Shown here: positions 54,193-62,576 of the stretch, piece after piece
How the letters are laid out: each line of letters begins with the position of its first letter
How positions within the stretch are numbered: the stretch's first letter is position 1
Source of the DNA: JAGQYH01 sp041393015
GTDB taxonomy: Bacteria > Bacteroidota > Bacteroidia > Chitinophagales > JADIYW01
Direction of reading: 5' to 3'
DNA: 64,000 nucleotides
Assembly: GCA_041393015.1 (NCBI GenBank)
Contig: JAWKKV010000006.1
Location: 186,001 to 250,000, forward strand
Program-made: the position numbers and the translations under genes
Notes under the pieces: generated by a model
What the model saw: the letters and a program-made list of their open reading frames with translations, nothing else
Told to the model about the DNA's origin: nothing
The model's database searches: none

Positions 54193-55605
54193 TCAATGAG
54201 CTTCCTTCCAATCATCAATTATATCAACATACTTTTGTGCTCCTAATCTTAAAGTTCTTTCTTGCGTTTCAAAGTTGACTTCATACAATCCAAAACGCTC
54301 TCCAAAACCTAAATGCCATTCAAAATTGTCCATCAAAGACCAATAGTAATAGCCTCTTACATCATAACCATCTTCAATGGCTTTAGATACGGCATAAAGA
54401 TATTTATCGATAAACTCTGCTCTTCTATTGTCTTCAGCATCTGCCAATCCATTCTCTGTAATGAAAATTGGCTTCCCCAATTCCGAAATACGTTTTATGG
54501 CTCTATAAATACCTTCAGGATACATTCCGTAATCCATATCTGTCATTGTTTCCCCTGGAAAAGGCAATGGCTGCAAGCTTTCATCCAAATTACCGGTAAA
54601 CTTAAAAGCATAATGAGAATAGTAATTCAATCCAACAAAATCTAATGTATTAGGCGCCTCTTCAATTGTTGAATTATAATTGATAATGGTTGGCATATTA
54701 AAATGGAATTTGCCCGACTTAAAGACTTCTAAAAGCACTTCATTATAGTTGGCATCGGCAGAATATTTGATCAATTGATCCATGATGTTATATTTCCTGA
54801 GAGGATCCATTTGCATCATATTTTTGACAATGCCGATTTGTGCTTGATCGCCGCCCGGTAATGATTTAATTCTCTTGTAAATAGCCACATGAGATTTGAC
54901 TAAATTTTCCAGGACTTTTGAAGCTAGCACGGGATCACTTACTCCTGGGGGAAATTCACCAGCAAAATAAGCAGAGAACATATAGACGCCCGGCTCATTT
55001 ATGGTACACCATTGCGTTACTCGATCTTTTAAAGTATTGAAAACCAACTCGCTAAAATCTACAAAATATTGAATATTCTCTTCCTTTTCGAAAGCGCCTA
55101 TTTCATGAAACCACAATGGATGTGTGAAGTGATGAAACGTCACCATAGGTGTTATCCCTTCGGCAATTAAGCTATCGCATAAATTCACATAATGTTGCAA
55201 TGCAGAACTATCAATTCTATCTTTTTCCGGCATAATTTTACTCCATGAAACGGAAAACCGATAGGAACTCACGCCTAGTTTTTTCATCAATTGAATATCT
55301 TCCGGATAGCGATTCCAATGATCACAGGCAAGACCAGATTTATCATTATTGAGGATTCTTGAAACACCATTTTCATCAACCTGCTTTTCCCACCAACCAA
55401 AGTTATTAATGTCTTGGTGCCCTCCTTCTACTTGATGCGCTGCGGATGCCACACCCCAAACGAAATCTTTGGGAAAGCTCTTTTGTGATGTATCAATTTT
55501 GGACCAATTCCACTTTAGCAAAGGATCTCTTGAATTAAAATGATAGAGCCCTGCAATATATGCCAAGCCTACCACCAAGAGAAAAACGAGCAATATCCTT
55601 TTCAT
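54193..55605 (-). CDS. Glycoside hydrolase family 1 (beta-glucosidase-like), N-terminally anchored
   Basis: A 470-residue beta-glycosidase. The GH1 barrel starts near residue 43 (FPKDFVWGVASAAHQVEGG). The acid/base glutamate lies in TINEPGVYM near residue 202 and the nucleophile in ITENGLAD near 382; FHHFTHPLW and YYWSLMDNFEW are also standard. Unlike typical cytoplasmic GH1 enzymes, it begins with a hydrophobic helix (residues 4-24) without a clear cleavage site, so it is likely a membrane-anchored, periplasm-facing enzyme. It follows a TPR lipoprotein by 9 bp and precedes DinB by 30 bp. Confidence 0.9.
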   Translation of the reverse strand: MKRILLVFLLVVGLAYIAGLYHFNSRDPLLKWNWSKIDTSQKSFPKDFVWGVASAAHQVEGGHQDINNFGWWEKQVDENGVSRILNNDKSGLACDHWNRYPEDIQLMKKLGVSSYRFSVSWSKIMPEKDRIDSSALQHYVNLCDSLIAEGITPMVTFHHFTHPLWFHEIGAFEKEENIQYFVDFSELVFNTLKDRVTQWCTINEPGVYMFSAYFAGEFPPGVSDPVLASKVLENLVKSHVAIYKRIKSLPGGDQAQIGIVKNMMQMDPLRKYNIMDQLIKYSADANYNEVLLEVFKSGKFHFNMPTIINYNSTIEEAPNTLDFVGLNYYSHYAFKFTGNLDESLQPLPFPGETMTDMDYGMYPEGIYRAIKRISELGKPIFITENGLADAEDNRRAEFIDKYLYAVSKAIEDGYDVRGYYYWSLMDNFEWHLGFGERFGLYEVNFETQERTLRLGAQKYVDIIDDWKEAH

Positions 55606-55614
55606 TTTCTGATT

Positions 55615-56553
55615 TTAGTTTCCTAATTGTTTTAATCGTTCCAATCGTACTGATTCGTTAGCCACCATCCATTGGTCTTGTGACAATAAATCAAAAGCCT
55701 TTTTAAAATATGGCTTCGCTTTTACGGGATCAATTGTATAATAGCATTCTCCTAATTCCTCATAAACATATCCATCTTCCGTCCCACCCTCTTGTGTCAT
55801 TTCTTTCATTAATTGCTCTTGAAGATTGATGGCTTCATCTATTTTTCCTAATGATCGATAGGTTCTTGCGATGGTCCATTTGGCTATAAAAACACCTTCT
55901 TGGTCATTTTTTCCTTCACGATAAGCTAATGCTTTTTCAAAATAGATAAGGGCTTTTTCAAATTCACCGCCATCGTGATATGTCCAACCAATATTATTGT
56001 ATAAAGATCCTTGCCACTTTTTGGCTCGAAAATCTTCCGTTTTTTCTGTGTGTTCCAGTGCAATTAAATTCCATTCTAGTTGTTTTTCTGCAGGTTCAGA
56101 AATAGCTAACATGTGTGCGGCATCGATGGTATAAAAGTCTTGATTGTTGGCTAAGGCTAAATTATATGCTTTTGTAAAAAACTCAGAAGCCCTTTCTTTT
56201 TTGTTAGCTGAATTATAAGTTCTTCCTCGTTCTAAATTGTATCTAATTGTCGGGATTACTTTATCAGCTGTTAACTGGCTTTCTATTTGATCCAATATGA
56301 TATGAGCGCTATCAAAATTCATTTGTAGGCTTTGGGTTCTAGCGATTTGAGTCATTAACTCCAGATAGTAATTTTCATCTCTTGATTTAGCAGTATCAAT
56401 AAGTGCCTCAAATTTTAATGCGGTTTCGGCAGGATCATTATAGTTCCAAAGGCTATCAATGAAAGGTAAATCAAATGATTCTTGATTAGAAGTTGTTTTC
56501 ATTTGGCAAGATTGAAATGATAAAATGAGAATACAGTAAATTATTGCTTTCAT
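55615..56553 (-). CDS. TPR-repeat lipoprotein
   Basis: A 312-residue protein with a lipoprotein signal (residues 1-16, SFQSC lipobox). The rest is helical and contains about five tetratricopeptide repeats; the clearest are KWQGSLYNNIGWTYHDGGEF with EKALIYFEKALAYRE (near residue 180) and VYEELGECYYTIDPVKAKPYFKKAF (near 265). It probably scaffolds other proteins at the membrane. It lies 9 bp upstream of the GH1 gene, so both are co-transcribed. Confidence 0.82.
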   Translation of the reverse strand: MKAIIYCILILSFQSCQMKTTSNQESFDLPFIDSLWNYNDPAETALKFEALIDTAKSRDENYYLELMTQIARTQSLQMNFDSAHIILDQIESQLTADKVIPTIRYNLERGRTYNSANKKERASEFFTKAYNLALANNQDFYTIDAAHMLAISEPAEKQLEWNLIALEHTEKTEDFRAKKWQGSLYNNIGWTYHDGGEFEKALIYFEKALAYREGKNDQEGVFIAKWTIARTYRSLGKIDEAINLQEQLMKEMTQEGGTEDGYVYEELGECYYTIDPVKAKPYFKKAFDLLSQDQWMVANESVRLERLKQLGN

Positions 56554-56636
56554 ATTTAATTTGAGTTAACCTTTCATATTTCCCTTTTATCATAAAAAGA
56601 ATTTATTCTCTCTAATCATATGATGATTTATTTCTT

Positions 56637-56663
56637 TTACTTTTTCCTTAGATGAAAAAGTAA
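56637..56663. repeat. Inverted repeat hairpin
   Basis: TTACTTTTT and AAAAAGTAA flank a 9-base loop. Together with the adjacent block it forms part of an intergenic repeat module. Its U-rich stem and position between two minus-strand genes allow, but do not prove, terminator activity. Confidence 0.45.
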
Positions 56664-56671
56664 CAAAAAAT

Positions 56672-56718
56672 CAAGCCAAATCGATCGCCCCACGCATTCT
56701 GCCCCTTCTAGCCGCCGC
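56672..56718 (-). repeat. Dispersed repeat, copy 2 (inverted)
   Basis: The reverse complement (GCGGCGGCTAGAA, then GCGTGGGGCGATCGATTTGG) aligns at roughly 80 percent with the block at 6208-6255. It lies in the 258-bp gap between two minus-strand genes. The local G+C is much higher than in the flanking genes. Confidence 0.6.
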
Positions 56719-56811
56719 GATTTGGCTGGCCACGCTTCTGTAACATGTCAACAGCATTATTTAATGAAACTCATCAAACAAAACTTCTATTTGAGCTATA
56801 AATAAATTACT

Positions 56812-57504
56812 TTATAGTTCTAATATTTGGTTCTCTACTTTAAAAGCAACATTATGAATAAAAATCATGACGAACAAAAGTATGACTATAGTAGCCATAA
56901 TTTCATTTAAAACAGAACGATGAAAAAATGCTGCAATAGCCACGAGGAAATTAATAATAGCCACCACGCCAATAACCTTTACTAACTTTTTCCTTTGTAA
57001 AAAATAGCTGGCATACATCAATATAACAGCAGCGATACTTCCCCATTTTAACCAAGTAAAAAATTTCAAATTGCCAAAATAACTGGCGGTAATGTCTTCT
57101 CCATTAAAATAATTAGCAATTATGGAGGCGATTGTCATGTTCTCTAATAGATCGGCAAAAAACATTACGATGGTAAGCATAATTGGCAGCCACAATGCTT
57201 TTTCTTTTGTTTCTTTCAAAATGCCCAACCCTGTAAAACCAAGAAAAGCAGAATAGAAAAACATAAAAAGAAAATCTAAGTTATTCCCTAACATCATTGA
57301 ATTTCTATAACCATTCGGACTTTCTACTTCAAAGTATTTACTAACTTCCGAGACCGATTGAATAAACTCAAAAGCAATGATGGGCGTAAAAAATCCCTCA
57401 GCCAAATTACCCTCTGCAGTTGGATTGGTAAACATTAAAATAAGTCCCAAAATGAGCATTGGAATACCAAATAATAAACTGACTTTAAATGGGTGGTTGA
57501 GCAT
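56812..57504 (-). CDS. Hypothetical multi-spanning membrane protein
   Basis: A 230-residue integral membrane protein I cannot assign. About six hydrophobic segments are visible: residues 6-26, 76-96, 105-125, 153-170, 176-195 and 200-220. A polar loop (IQSVSEVSKYFEVESPNGYRN) separates the first two. Conserved-looking LENMTIASII and NLKFFTWLKWGSIA suggest a real protein family. The gene stands between a repeat-containing gap and the GMC oxidoreductase gene upstream. Confidence 0.7.
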   Translation of the reverse strand: MLNHPFKVSLLFGIPMLILGLILMFTNPTAEGNLAEGFFTPIIAFEFIQSVSEVSKYFEVESPNGYRNSMMLGNNLDFLFMFFYSAFLGFTGLGILKETKEKALWLPIMLTIVMFFADLLENMTIASIIANYFNGEDITASYFGNLKFFTWLKWGSIAAVILMYASYFLQRKKLVKVIGVVAIINFLVAIAAFFHRSVLNEIMATIVILLFVMIFIHNVAFKVENQILEL

Positions 57505-57607
57505 GATTTGGTGGATTTTCGGTTATTCAGTTGTTTGGATATACGGTTTTGATTTTATGAAAATAAAACAAACTTAAGACTCTCTAAGTATTTTAGGCAC
57601 ATCCATT

Positions 57608-59197
57608 CTAAACATGCACGGCTTCAATCTTCGTTTTTCCTGCTTTCACTGGAATCTTGCTCATAGCTCTTTCTGAAATGGCGGTTATACTTAAAGAAGG
57701 GTTGACACCTGGATTGGCAGAAATCATAGAGCCATCACAGACCATCATATTTTTATAGCCAAACACAAAATTGTTCTTATCAATCACCCCTTCTGAAGCA
57801 TCTTTTCCCATATGACAGCCACCTAAAATATGCGCTGTTGTAGGAATATCCAACAAGGATTCAGATGCTAAAACCATTGGTTTGCCATTGACAATAGCTG
57901 CATATTTATTGGCTAAATCTTGTGCTTCAGGAATATAAGAAGTTGGTGGTTCTCCTTGATCCTTTCCACTCGACATCCCCATCCAACTTTTCTTAAATCG
58001 AAGTGTACTATTTAAAGTTTGCATAAATAACAATACTGTTGTTCGCTTCGCTTGATCATCGACAAACAATACTTTCAAATTGTCAATAGGATGCATGATA
58101 ATATCTTTCACCAATCTAAAAAGTCGTGAGAAGAAATTTTTACCGTGCGTCATTGGTGCCATTAAAAGTCTCCAAAAACCAGAACCGGCAGAATATCGAA
58201 CAGGCTCTAAATGGCTGTTTTCATCTGTATGTAAAATGGAACCAATAGCGATGCCATTAGAAAATACTTTGTCTTTATCAAAAGAAGTAACGCCAATTAA
58301 ACTTTCTGAATTAGTTCTAATTTGACGCCCTAATTGATCTGACAAATTAGGTAATGACTTTTGCTTTAACTTTAATAATAGCTGTACCGTTCCTAAAACA
58401 CCTCCAGAAAAAATAACATGCTTGGCCTTAAAACTAGATTTCTTAGGAAAAAATTTGATTGAATGCTTGTATTTTATTTCATACCCTTCTGAACCATCAG
58501 GAGATAAAGGAAGAACATCATAAACTTCAGACTCCGGTAATACCTCAACGCCCAATTTTTCAGCTAAATACAAATAATTTTTATCTAAAGTATTCTTAGC
58601 GCCAAATCTACAGCCCAACATACAGCCTCCACATTGATTACAACCGGTTCTTTCCGGCCCTTCACCATTAAAATAAGGATCCGGAACCGTCACATTTGGC
58701 CTTCCAAAAAAAACTGCGACATCGGTTGGCTTAAAATGTTCTTCTTTCCCTATATCTTTGGCTAATTGTTGAACAGCTTTATCACTTCTTGTCAAGTATG
58801 GATTTTCAGCAGCACCTAGCATCTTTTTGGCTAATGGATAAAAAGGTTTTAATTCTTCCTTCCAATCGGCTAAATGCGACCATGAATCTGCTTCGAAAAA
58901 TTTATCTGTTGGAACAGGCAAAGTATTGGCATAAACCAATGATCCTCCACCTACGCCAACTCCGGATACAATTCCAACATGTCTAAAAAAAGTCAATTTG
59001 AATAACCCTGTCATGCCCATTTTAGGCATCCACATCCATTTTCTTAAATTCCAATTGGTTTTTGGAAAGTCCTTTTCTGTTAGGCGTTTACCTTTTTCGA
59101 TTACCAAAACACTGTAGCCTTTTTCGGCTAATCTTAAGGCAGAAACAGAGCCGCCAAATCCACTTCCAATAATTACGTAATCGTATTCTTTTGCCAT
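57608..59197 (-). CDS. GMC family oxidoreductase (cholesterol-oxidase-like)
   Basis: A 529-residue FAD enzyme. The dinucleotide-binding GSGFGGSVSALRLAEKG lies at residues 8-24, followed by EKG. GVGVGGGSLVYANTLP near residue 80 is the GMC signature found in bacterial cholesterol oxidases. A Cys-rich GCNQCGGCMLGCRFGAKNTL near residue 185 is common in this subgroup and may bind a metal or cluster. The C-terminal GGCHMGKDASEGVID and DGSMISANPGVNPSLSITAI hold the active site. Substrates in the group include sterols and long-chain alcohols. No signal peptide is visible. It is 173 bp divergent from HupE/UreJ. Confidence 0.9.
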   Translation of the reverse strand: MAKEYDYVIIGSGFGGSVSALRLAEKGYSVLVIEKGKRLTEKDFPKTNWNLRKWMWMPKMGMTGLFKLTFFRHVGIVSGVGVGGGSLVYANTLPVPTDKFFEADSWSHLADWKEELKPFYPLAKKMLGAAENPYLTRSDKAVQQLAKDIGKEEHFKPTDVAVFFGRPNVTVPDPYFNGEGPERTGCNQCGGCMLGCRFGAKNTLDKNYLYLAEKLGVEVLPESEVYDVLPLSPDGSEGYEIKYKHSIKFFPKKSSFKAKHVIFSGGVLGTVQLLLKLKQKSLPNLSDQLGRQIRTNSESLIGVTSFDKDKVFSNGIAIGSILHTDENSHLEPVRYSAGSGFWRLLMAPMTHGKNFFSRLFRLVKDIIMHPIDNLKVLFVDDQAKRTTVLLFMQTLNSTLRFKKSWMGMSSGKDQGEPPTSYIPEAQDLANKYAAIVNGKPMVLASESLLDIPTTAHILGGCHMGKDASEGVIDKNNFVFGYKNMMVCDGSMISANPGVNPSLSITAISERAMSKIPVKAGKTKIEAVHV

Positions 59198-59346
59198 ATG
59201 CTATTGTAGATTTATCCTTCCTTTACTATTTAACTAAGTTATGGTTTTCAAAATCATTTTTCAATTCTAAATGATGTCAATTATTATACTTTATTTATAA
59301 ATATAGTTTGATTTCCGATATTTCTTTCAAAGTTTAAAACATTTAA

Positions 59347-59354
59347 TAGTTTTG
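59347..59354 (+). promoter_or_regulatory. Bacteroidota -7 promoter box
   Basis: TAGTTTTG matches TAnnTTTG, 16 bp before the HupE/UreJ start codon. The -33 region lacks a convincing TTG. Confidence 0.4.
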
Positions 59355-59370
59355 CTGCAAAGCACAGAAA

Positions 59371-59967
59371 ATGTTTAAAGTATATTTTGAAGTTGGATTA
59401 AGGCACATTGCTGATTTGGCAGCATACGATCATATTTTGTTTATAGTTGCCTTGTGTGCCGTTTACAAGTTGAGTGAGTGGCGCAAGATTCTAATATTGG
59501 TTACTGCTTTTACCATTGGACACTCCATTACATTGGCTTTGTCAGCATTAAGCATTATTACCATCAATAGTGCTATAATAGAATTTCTAATTCCAGTAAC
59601 TATCTTACTTACAGCGCTATATAATTTAGTATTTATAAGGGAAAGTAAAATTATAAGAGTTCAAAGTTTATCTAAGGCAGTAAGTGTAAAATATTTTATT
59701 GCACTCTTTTTTGGTTTAATTCATGGCATGGGATTCTCTAATTATTTCAAAGCTTTATTAGGTGCAGAAGCTAATATTACCTTCCCTCTTTTTGCATTTA
59801 ATGTTGGTATTGAGATTGGTCAATTATTGATTGTTGCAGTGATGCTTTCCTGCTCAATTTTGATGATGTCAGTATTTAAGTTAAAACAGATCTATTGGAA
59901 TTGGGCAGTTTCCGGAGTAGCTGGAATTGTAGCCATTAAAATGATGGTGGAGACTTGGCCATGGTAA
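59371..59967 (+). CDS. HupE/UreJ family membrane protein
   Basis: A 198-residue integral membrane protein with about six helices. The family motifs are AAYDHILFIVALCAVY near residue 18, FTIGHSITLAL near 47, and FFGLIHGMGFSNYF near 113, which supply the conserved histidines and aspartate. Family members are proposed to carry nickel or other metals for hydrogenase or urease maturation. No hydrogenase or urease genes are nearby, so the metal and the target here are open. It has its own promoter match and is followed by a 119-bp gap. Confidence 0.87.
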   Translation: MFKVYFEVGLRHIADLAAYDHILFIVALCAVYKLSEWRKILILVTAFTIGHSITLALSALSIITINSAIIEFLIPVTILLTALYNLVFIRESKIIRVQSLSKAVSVKYFIALFFGLIHGMGFSNYFKALLGAEANITFPLFAFNVGIEIGQLLIVAVMLSCSILMMSVFKLKQIYWNWAVSGVAGIVAIKMMVETWPW

Positions 59968-60050
59968 AATTAAGTACTTAAAGTTACAAGTACTTTAAAT
60001 GCCTTAAGTTTTAAAACTCTCTTTTTATGCTCCCAAGAACTAAATATAGA

Positions 60051-60058
60051 TAGGTTTG
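60051..60058 (+). promoter_or_regulatory. Bacteroidota -7 promoter box
   Basis: TAGGTTTG matches TAnnTTTG and lies 28 bp upstream of the thioredoxin-like start. No -33 TTG is seen at normal distance. Confidence 0.35.
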
Positions 60059-60086
60059 GTTGGTAGTGGAAGTAAAAGCTTGACTT

Positions 60087-60659
60087 ATGAAATGGAATGA
60101 ATACAATACGCTTTTTGAGCAAATTTTGAGTGGCGAATACAACCAAGCACCTTATAACTCTCCCGAATACATGAATTATGTAAAAATGAATCAATCACGA
60201 TCTAATCGTTGGTTAAAAGGAGATGTTTTAAATGAAGCTTTGGTTGAAAAAATTAAAGCGATTGATACGCCTCAACAATGGATCGTAATTACTGAACCTT
60301 GGTGTGGTGATGCAGCGCATAGCGTTCCTGTTTTAGCTAGATTAAGTCAAGAAAATCCATTAATTGATTTTAAAATTGAGTTGCGTGACAATGGTAAAAA
60401 TATGATTGATAATTATTTGACTAATGGCGGCAAATCTATACCAAAATTAGTGGTTAGAAATAGTCAGGGAGAAGACTTGTTTACTTGGGGACCAAGACCT
60501 AAAGCAGCACAACAAATAATGTTGGATTTTCAAAAAACTGATTTGCCTATTATTGAAAAACATAAACGTATACAGAAATGGTATGCGAAAGATAAAGGTG
60601 CTTCTTTACAAGAAGAATTGATGGAGTTATTGGTAGAAGTACCTCTCGTTAGCAATTAG
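60087..60659 (+). CDS. Thioredoxin-fold family protein
   Basis: A 190-residue cytoplasmic protein with a thioredoxin fold. The active-site region is WIVITEPWCGDAAHSVPVLA near residue 71, where a single Cys remains (WCGDA in place of WCxxC), so it cannot form a standard CxxC disulfide. FKIELRDNGKNMIDNYLTNGG and KSIPKLVVRN, with its cis-proline, are as in thioredoxins. This type is widespread in Bacteroidota and the function is not established. It converges with DUF3147, 15 bp between stops. Confidence 0.85.
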   Translation: MKWNEYNTLFEQILSGEYNQAPYNSPEYMNYVKMNQSRSNRWLKGDVLNEALVEKIKAIDTPQQWIVITEPWCGDAAHSVPVLARLSQENPLIDFKIELRDNGKNMIDNYLTNGGKSIPKLVVRNSQGEDLFTWGPRPKAAQQIMLDFQKTDLPIIEKHKRIQKWYAKDKGASLQEELMELLVEVPLVSN

Positions 60660-60674
60660 AGATAAGTCTAAAAC

Positions 60675-61022
60675 TCACAGCTTAATTCCAAATCTTTGCA
60701 AAACAATGATATAGATACTGTAGGCGATGAACATGACTATTATCGACAATCCCATCGCTAAACTGAATCTAAGACCATTTTTTAAGAACATAGGGAGAAC
60801 AATGAAAAAAACTAAGGATGGTAAAACGGCCCAAAATATATTGGAAGAAAGGTCAATAACTTTTTGAACATCTTTTGTATCAGTATAAAGCCAGATCATC
60901 GCTAAAATAGAGGTTAGTGGAAGAGATGCTAATATGGCAGCAATGGGTGAGAATTTCTTTCCAACTTCAGCAACTCCCACAATTACTAAGGCGGTAACAA
61001 TAATTTTAATAAGGTATTGCAT
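60675..61022 (-). CDS. DUF3147 family membrane protein
   Basis: A 115-residue integral membrane protein with four hydrophobic segments: residues 5-22, 28-46, 62-82 and 88-108. The pattern KKFSPIAAILASLPLTSILA followed by MIWLYTDT matches DUF3147 (GlpM-like) proteins, which have no assigned function. It follows the VF530-type gene by 20 bp on the same strand. Confidence 0.82.
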   Translation of the reverse strand: MQYLIKIIVTALVIVGVAEVGKKFSPIAAILASLPLTSILAMIWLYTDTKDVQKVIDLSSNIFWAVLPSLVFFIVLPMFLKNGLRFSLAMGLSIIVMFIAYSIYIIVLQRFGIKL

Positions 61023-61042
61023 AGCTATATAGTCGGTTTTAA

Positions 61043-61291
61043 TTATCGTTTCTTTTCTAAATCAAGATAAAGTTGCTCCACCTTACTTCTTGCCCAAGGT
61101 GTTTTTCTTAAAAACGTTAGACTAGATTTGATGGATGGATTATTTTTAAAGCAATTGATGTTGATTTTCAAGGCTAGACTTTCCCAACCATAGTGCTCTA
61201 CAAGCAACTCCAAGATCGTTTGCAATTTCATTCCATGTAACGGATTATTGGGTTGTGCTTTTGGGGAAATGTTTTCTTTATTCATAAGCAA
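61043..61291 (-). CDS. VF530-like (DUF2132) small DNA-binding-type protein
   Basis: An 82-residue protein of the VF530/DUF2132 family. The signature NPLHGMKLQTILELLVEHYG (residues 17-36) is followed by ININCFKNNPSIKSSLTFLR and KTPWARSKVEQLY, as in the family. The VF530 structure from Vibrio fischeri suggested nucleic-acid binding, but no target is known. It lies 20 bp upstream of DUF3147. A short frame upstream (61306-61425) could be co-transcribed. Confidence 0.88.
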   Translation of the reverse strand: MLMNKENISPKAQPNNPLHGMKLQTILELLVEHYGWESLALKININCFKNNPSIKSSLTFLRKTPWARSKVEQLYLDLEKKR

Positions 61292-61305
61292 GAAAATTAA
61301 TACAA

Positions 61306-61425
61306 TTAATCAACTAGAACTTCTTCGTTCTGTAAATCTATAAACTCAACCCTTCTATCGTTTATATATCTCATTTTTTCAAGGGATAGCAGTTTAGGAT
61401 TTAACTTCTTGATGTCGCAACACAA
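61306..61425 (-). CDS. Possible small protein or gene remnant
   Basis: A short frame of 39 codons from TTG 61425 to a stop at 61306-61308. The peptide looks protein-like (LCCDIKKLNPKLLSLEKM, then INDRRVEFIDLQ) with a mixed charged composition. It ends 14 bp before the VF530-type start. It could be a small gene, the tail of an eroded gene, or chance; in AT-rich DNA a frame this long is not rare. Confidence 0.2.
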   Translation of the reverse strand: MCCDIKKLNPKLLSLEKMRYINDRRVEFIDLQNEEVLVD

Positions 61426-61486
61426 AATACTAAATCCAACCTAGATTTATAGTTTTTGATATTATCAACCATTCAAAGGATTCCAC

Positions 61487-61494
61487 TATCTTTG
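61487..61494 (+). promoter_or_regulatory. Bacteroidota -7 promoter box upstream of the arginase gene
   Basis: TATCTTTG matches TAnnTTTG, 27 bp before ATG 61522. The nearest TTG upstream (61456-61458) is 28 bp away, longer than the usual 17-23 bp. Confidence 0.4.
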
Positions 61495-61521
61495 GTATAG
61501 TTTATCAAGTAAACTTCTAGT

Positions 61522-62481
61522 ATGAAATCTAACATAAAACTCATTAAAAACAGGTCGGATATAGGTGCGGGAACACGTGGCTCCGACATGGGTATTGATG
61601 CCATGGAAATTGCAGCTATCAATCAGAATAACGACTTTTTTAATCAATATAATTTTGTGGATGTTCCAACATTAAATGAGTCCATTTATGATAAGGTCCA
61701 CGACTCTTTTGCTAAGCGAATTGGACATGTTCTAGAGCAGTGTTCTAGAGTACACAAAGTGGTTAAAACAACATTGAAAAACAGTTTTTTCCCATTGGTT
61801 TTATCAGGTGATCACTCTTCTGCATTAGGCACCATCAGTGGTATCAAAGCGGCATATCCCGACAAGAAGTTAGGCGTAGTTTGGATAGATGCTCATGCAG
61901 ATTTACATTCGCCTTATACATCGCCGTCAGGGAATATTCACGGTATGCCATTGGCTGCTGCCATTAACGATGATAATCTAGATTCACAAATTAATGAATT
62001 AGACCCCGACACCTATAAATATTGGACCGCGATGAAAAACATAGGATTAGAAGGTCAAAAAGTAGCGCCTGAAAACATTGTTTTCTTTGGTGTAAGAGAT
62101 ACGGAAACACCTGAAAATAATCAGATAAATAAATATGGCATTAAGAATTATATGGTAGCAGAAGTTCGCCATAGAGGCTTAGAAAAGTGTGTTTCTGAAG
62201 CGTTAGAAAAACTTTCTTCTTGCGATATGATTTATATTTCTTTTGATGTAGATAGCATGGATTGCGATATGATTTCTTATGGCACAGGAACGCCAGTGCC
62301 TAAAGGTTTTGATCAATATGAAGTGATTGGAATTATTAACCACATTATTGCCTCAAAAAAGGTCATTTGTTTGGAATTTGTTGAGATTAATCCTTTGTTG
62401 GATATGAAAGGAAATAAAATGGCCGAGACTGCTTTTGAAGTATTGGATACTATTAACTTGGAGACTTTGCGAGTAATGTAA
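61522..62481 (+). CDS. rocF: Arginase (ureohydrolase family)
   Basis: A 319-residue cytoplasmic Mn-dependent ureohydrolase that should hydrolyse arginine to ornithine and urea. Metal-binding motifs are LSGDHSSALG near residue 93 (a GDHS; the usual first Gly of GGDHS is Ser), DAHADLHSP near 125 and SFDVDSMDCD near 240. The HGMPLA motif after the second site supports arginase rather than agmatinase, but other ureohydrolases cannot be fully excluded. It has its own promoter match and converges with the methylmalonyl-CoA mutase gene through two repeat hairpins. Confidence 0.87.
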   Translation: MKSNIKLIKNRSDIGAGTRGSDMGIDAMEIAAINQNNDFFNQYNFVDVPTLNESIYDKVHDSFAKRIGHVLEQCSRVHKVVKTTLKNSFFPLVLSGDHSSALGTISGIKAAYPDKKLGVVWIDAHADLHSPYTSPSGNIHGMPLAAAINDDNLDSQINELDPDTYKYWTAMKNIGLEGQKVAPENIVFFGVRDTETPENNQINKYGIKNYMVAEVRHRGLEKCVSEALEKLSSCDMIYISFDVDSMDCDMISYGTGTPVPKGFDQYEVIGIINHIIASKKVICLEFVEINPLLDMKGNKMAETAFEVLDTINLETLRVM

Positions 62482-62495
62482 ATTTTCTCTTTTAG

Positions 62496-62516
62496 ATCCT
62501 GAAATAAATTCAGGAT
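62496..62516. repeat. Palindromic repeat hairpin 1 between convergent genes
   Basis: ATCCTGAA and TTCAGGAT form a perfect 8-bp stem around ATAAA. It belongs to an intergenic repeat style frequent in Bacteroidota (CTGAAATAAATTCAGGATGAC). Preceded by a T-rich run (AATTTTCTCTTTT), it could serve as a terminator of the minus-strand gene. Confidence 0.6.
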
Positions 62517-62555
62517 GACCCGAAGACAGGAAATGTATCAAAAAAACGAAATGTC

Positions 62556-62576
62556 ATGCTGAACTTGTTTCAGCAT
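62556..62576. repeat. Palindromic repeat hairpin 2 abutting mutA
   Basis: ATGCTGAA and TTCAGCAT form a perfect 8-bp stem around CTTGT, directly next to the mutA stop codon (62577-62579 on the minus strand). It is of the same repeat style as hairpin 1. The arrangement suggests that the repeat marks or shaped the end of the gene. Confidence 0.6.
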
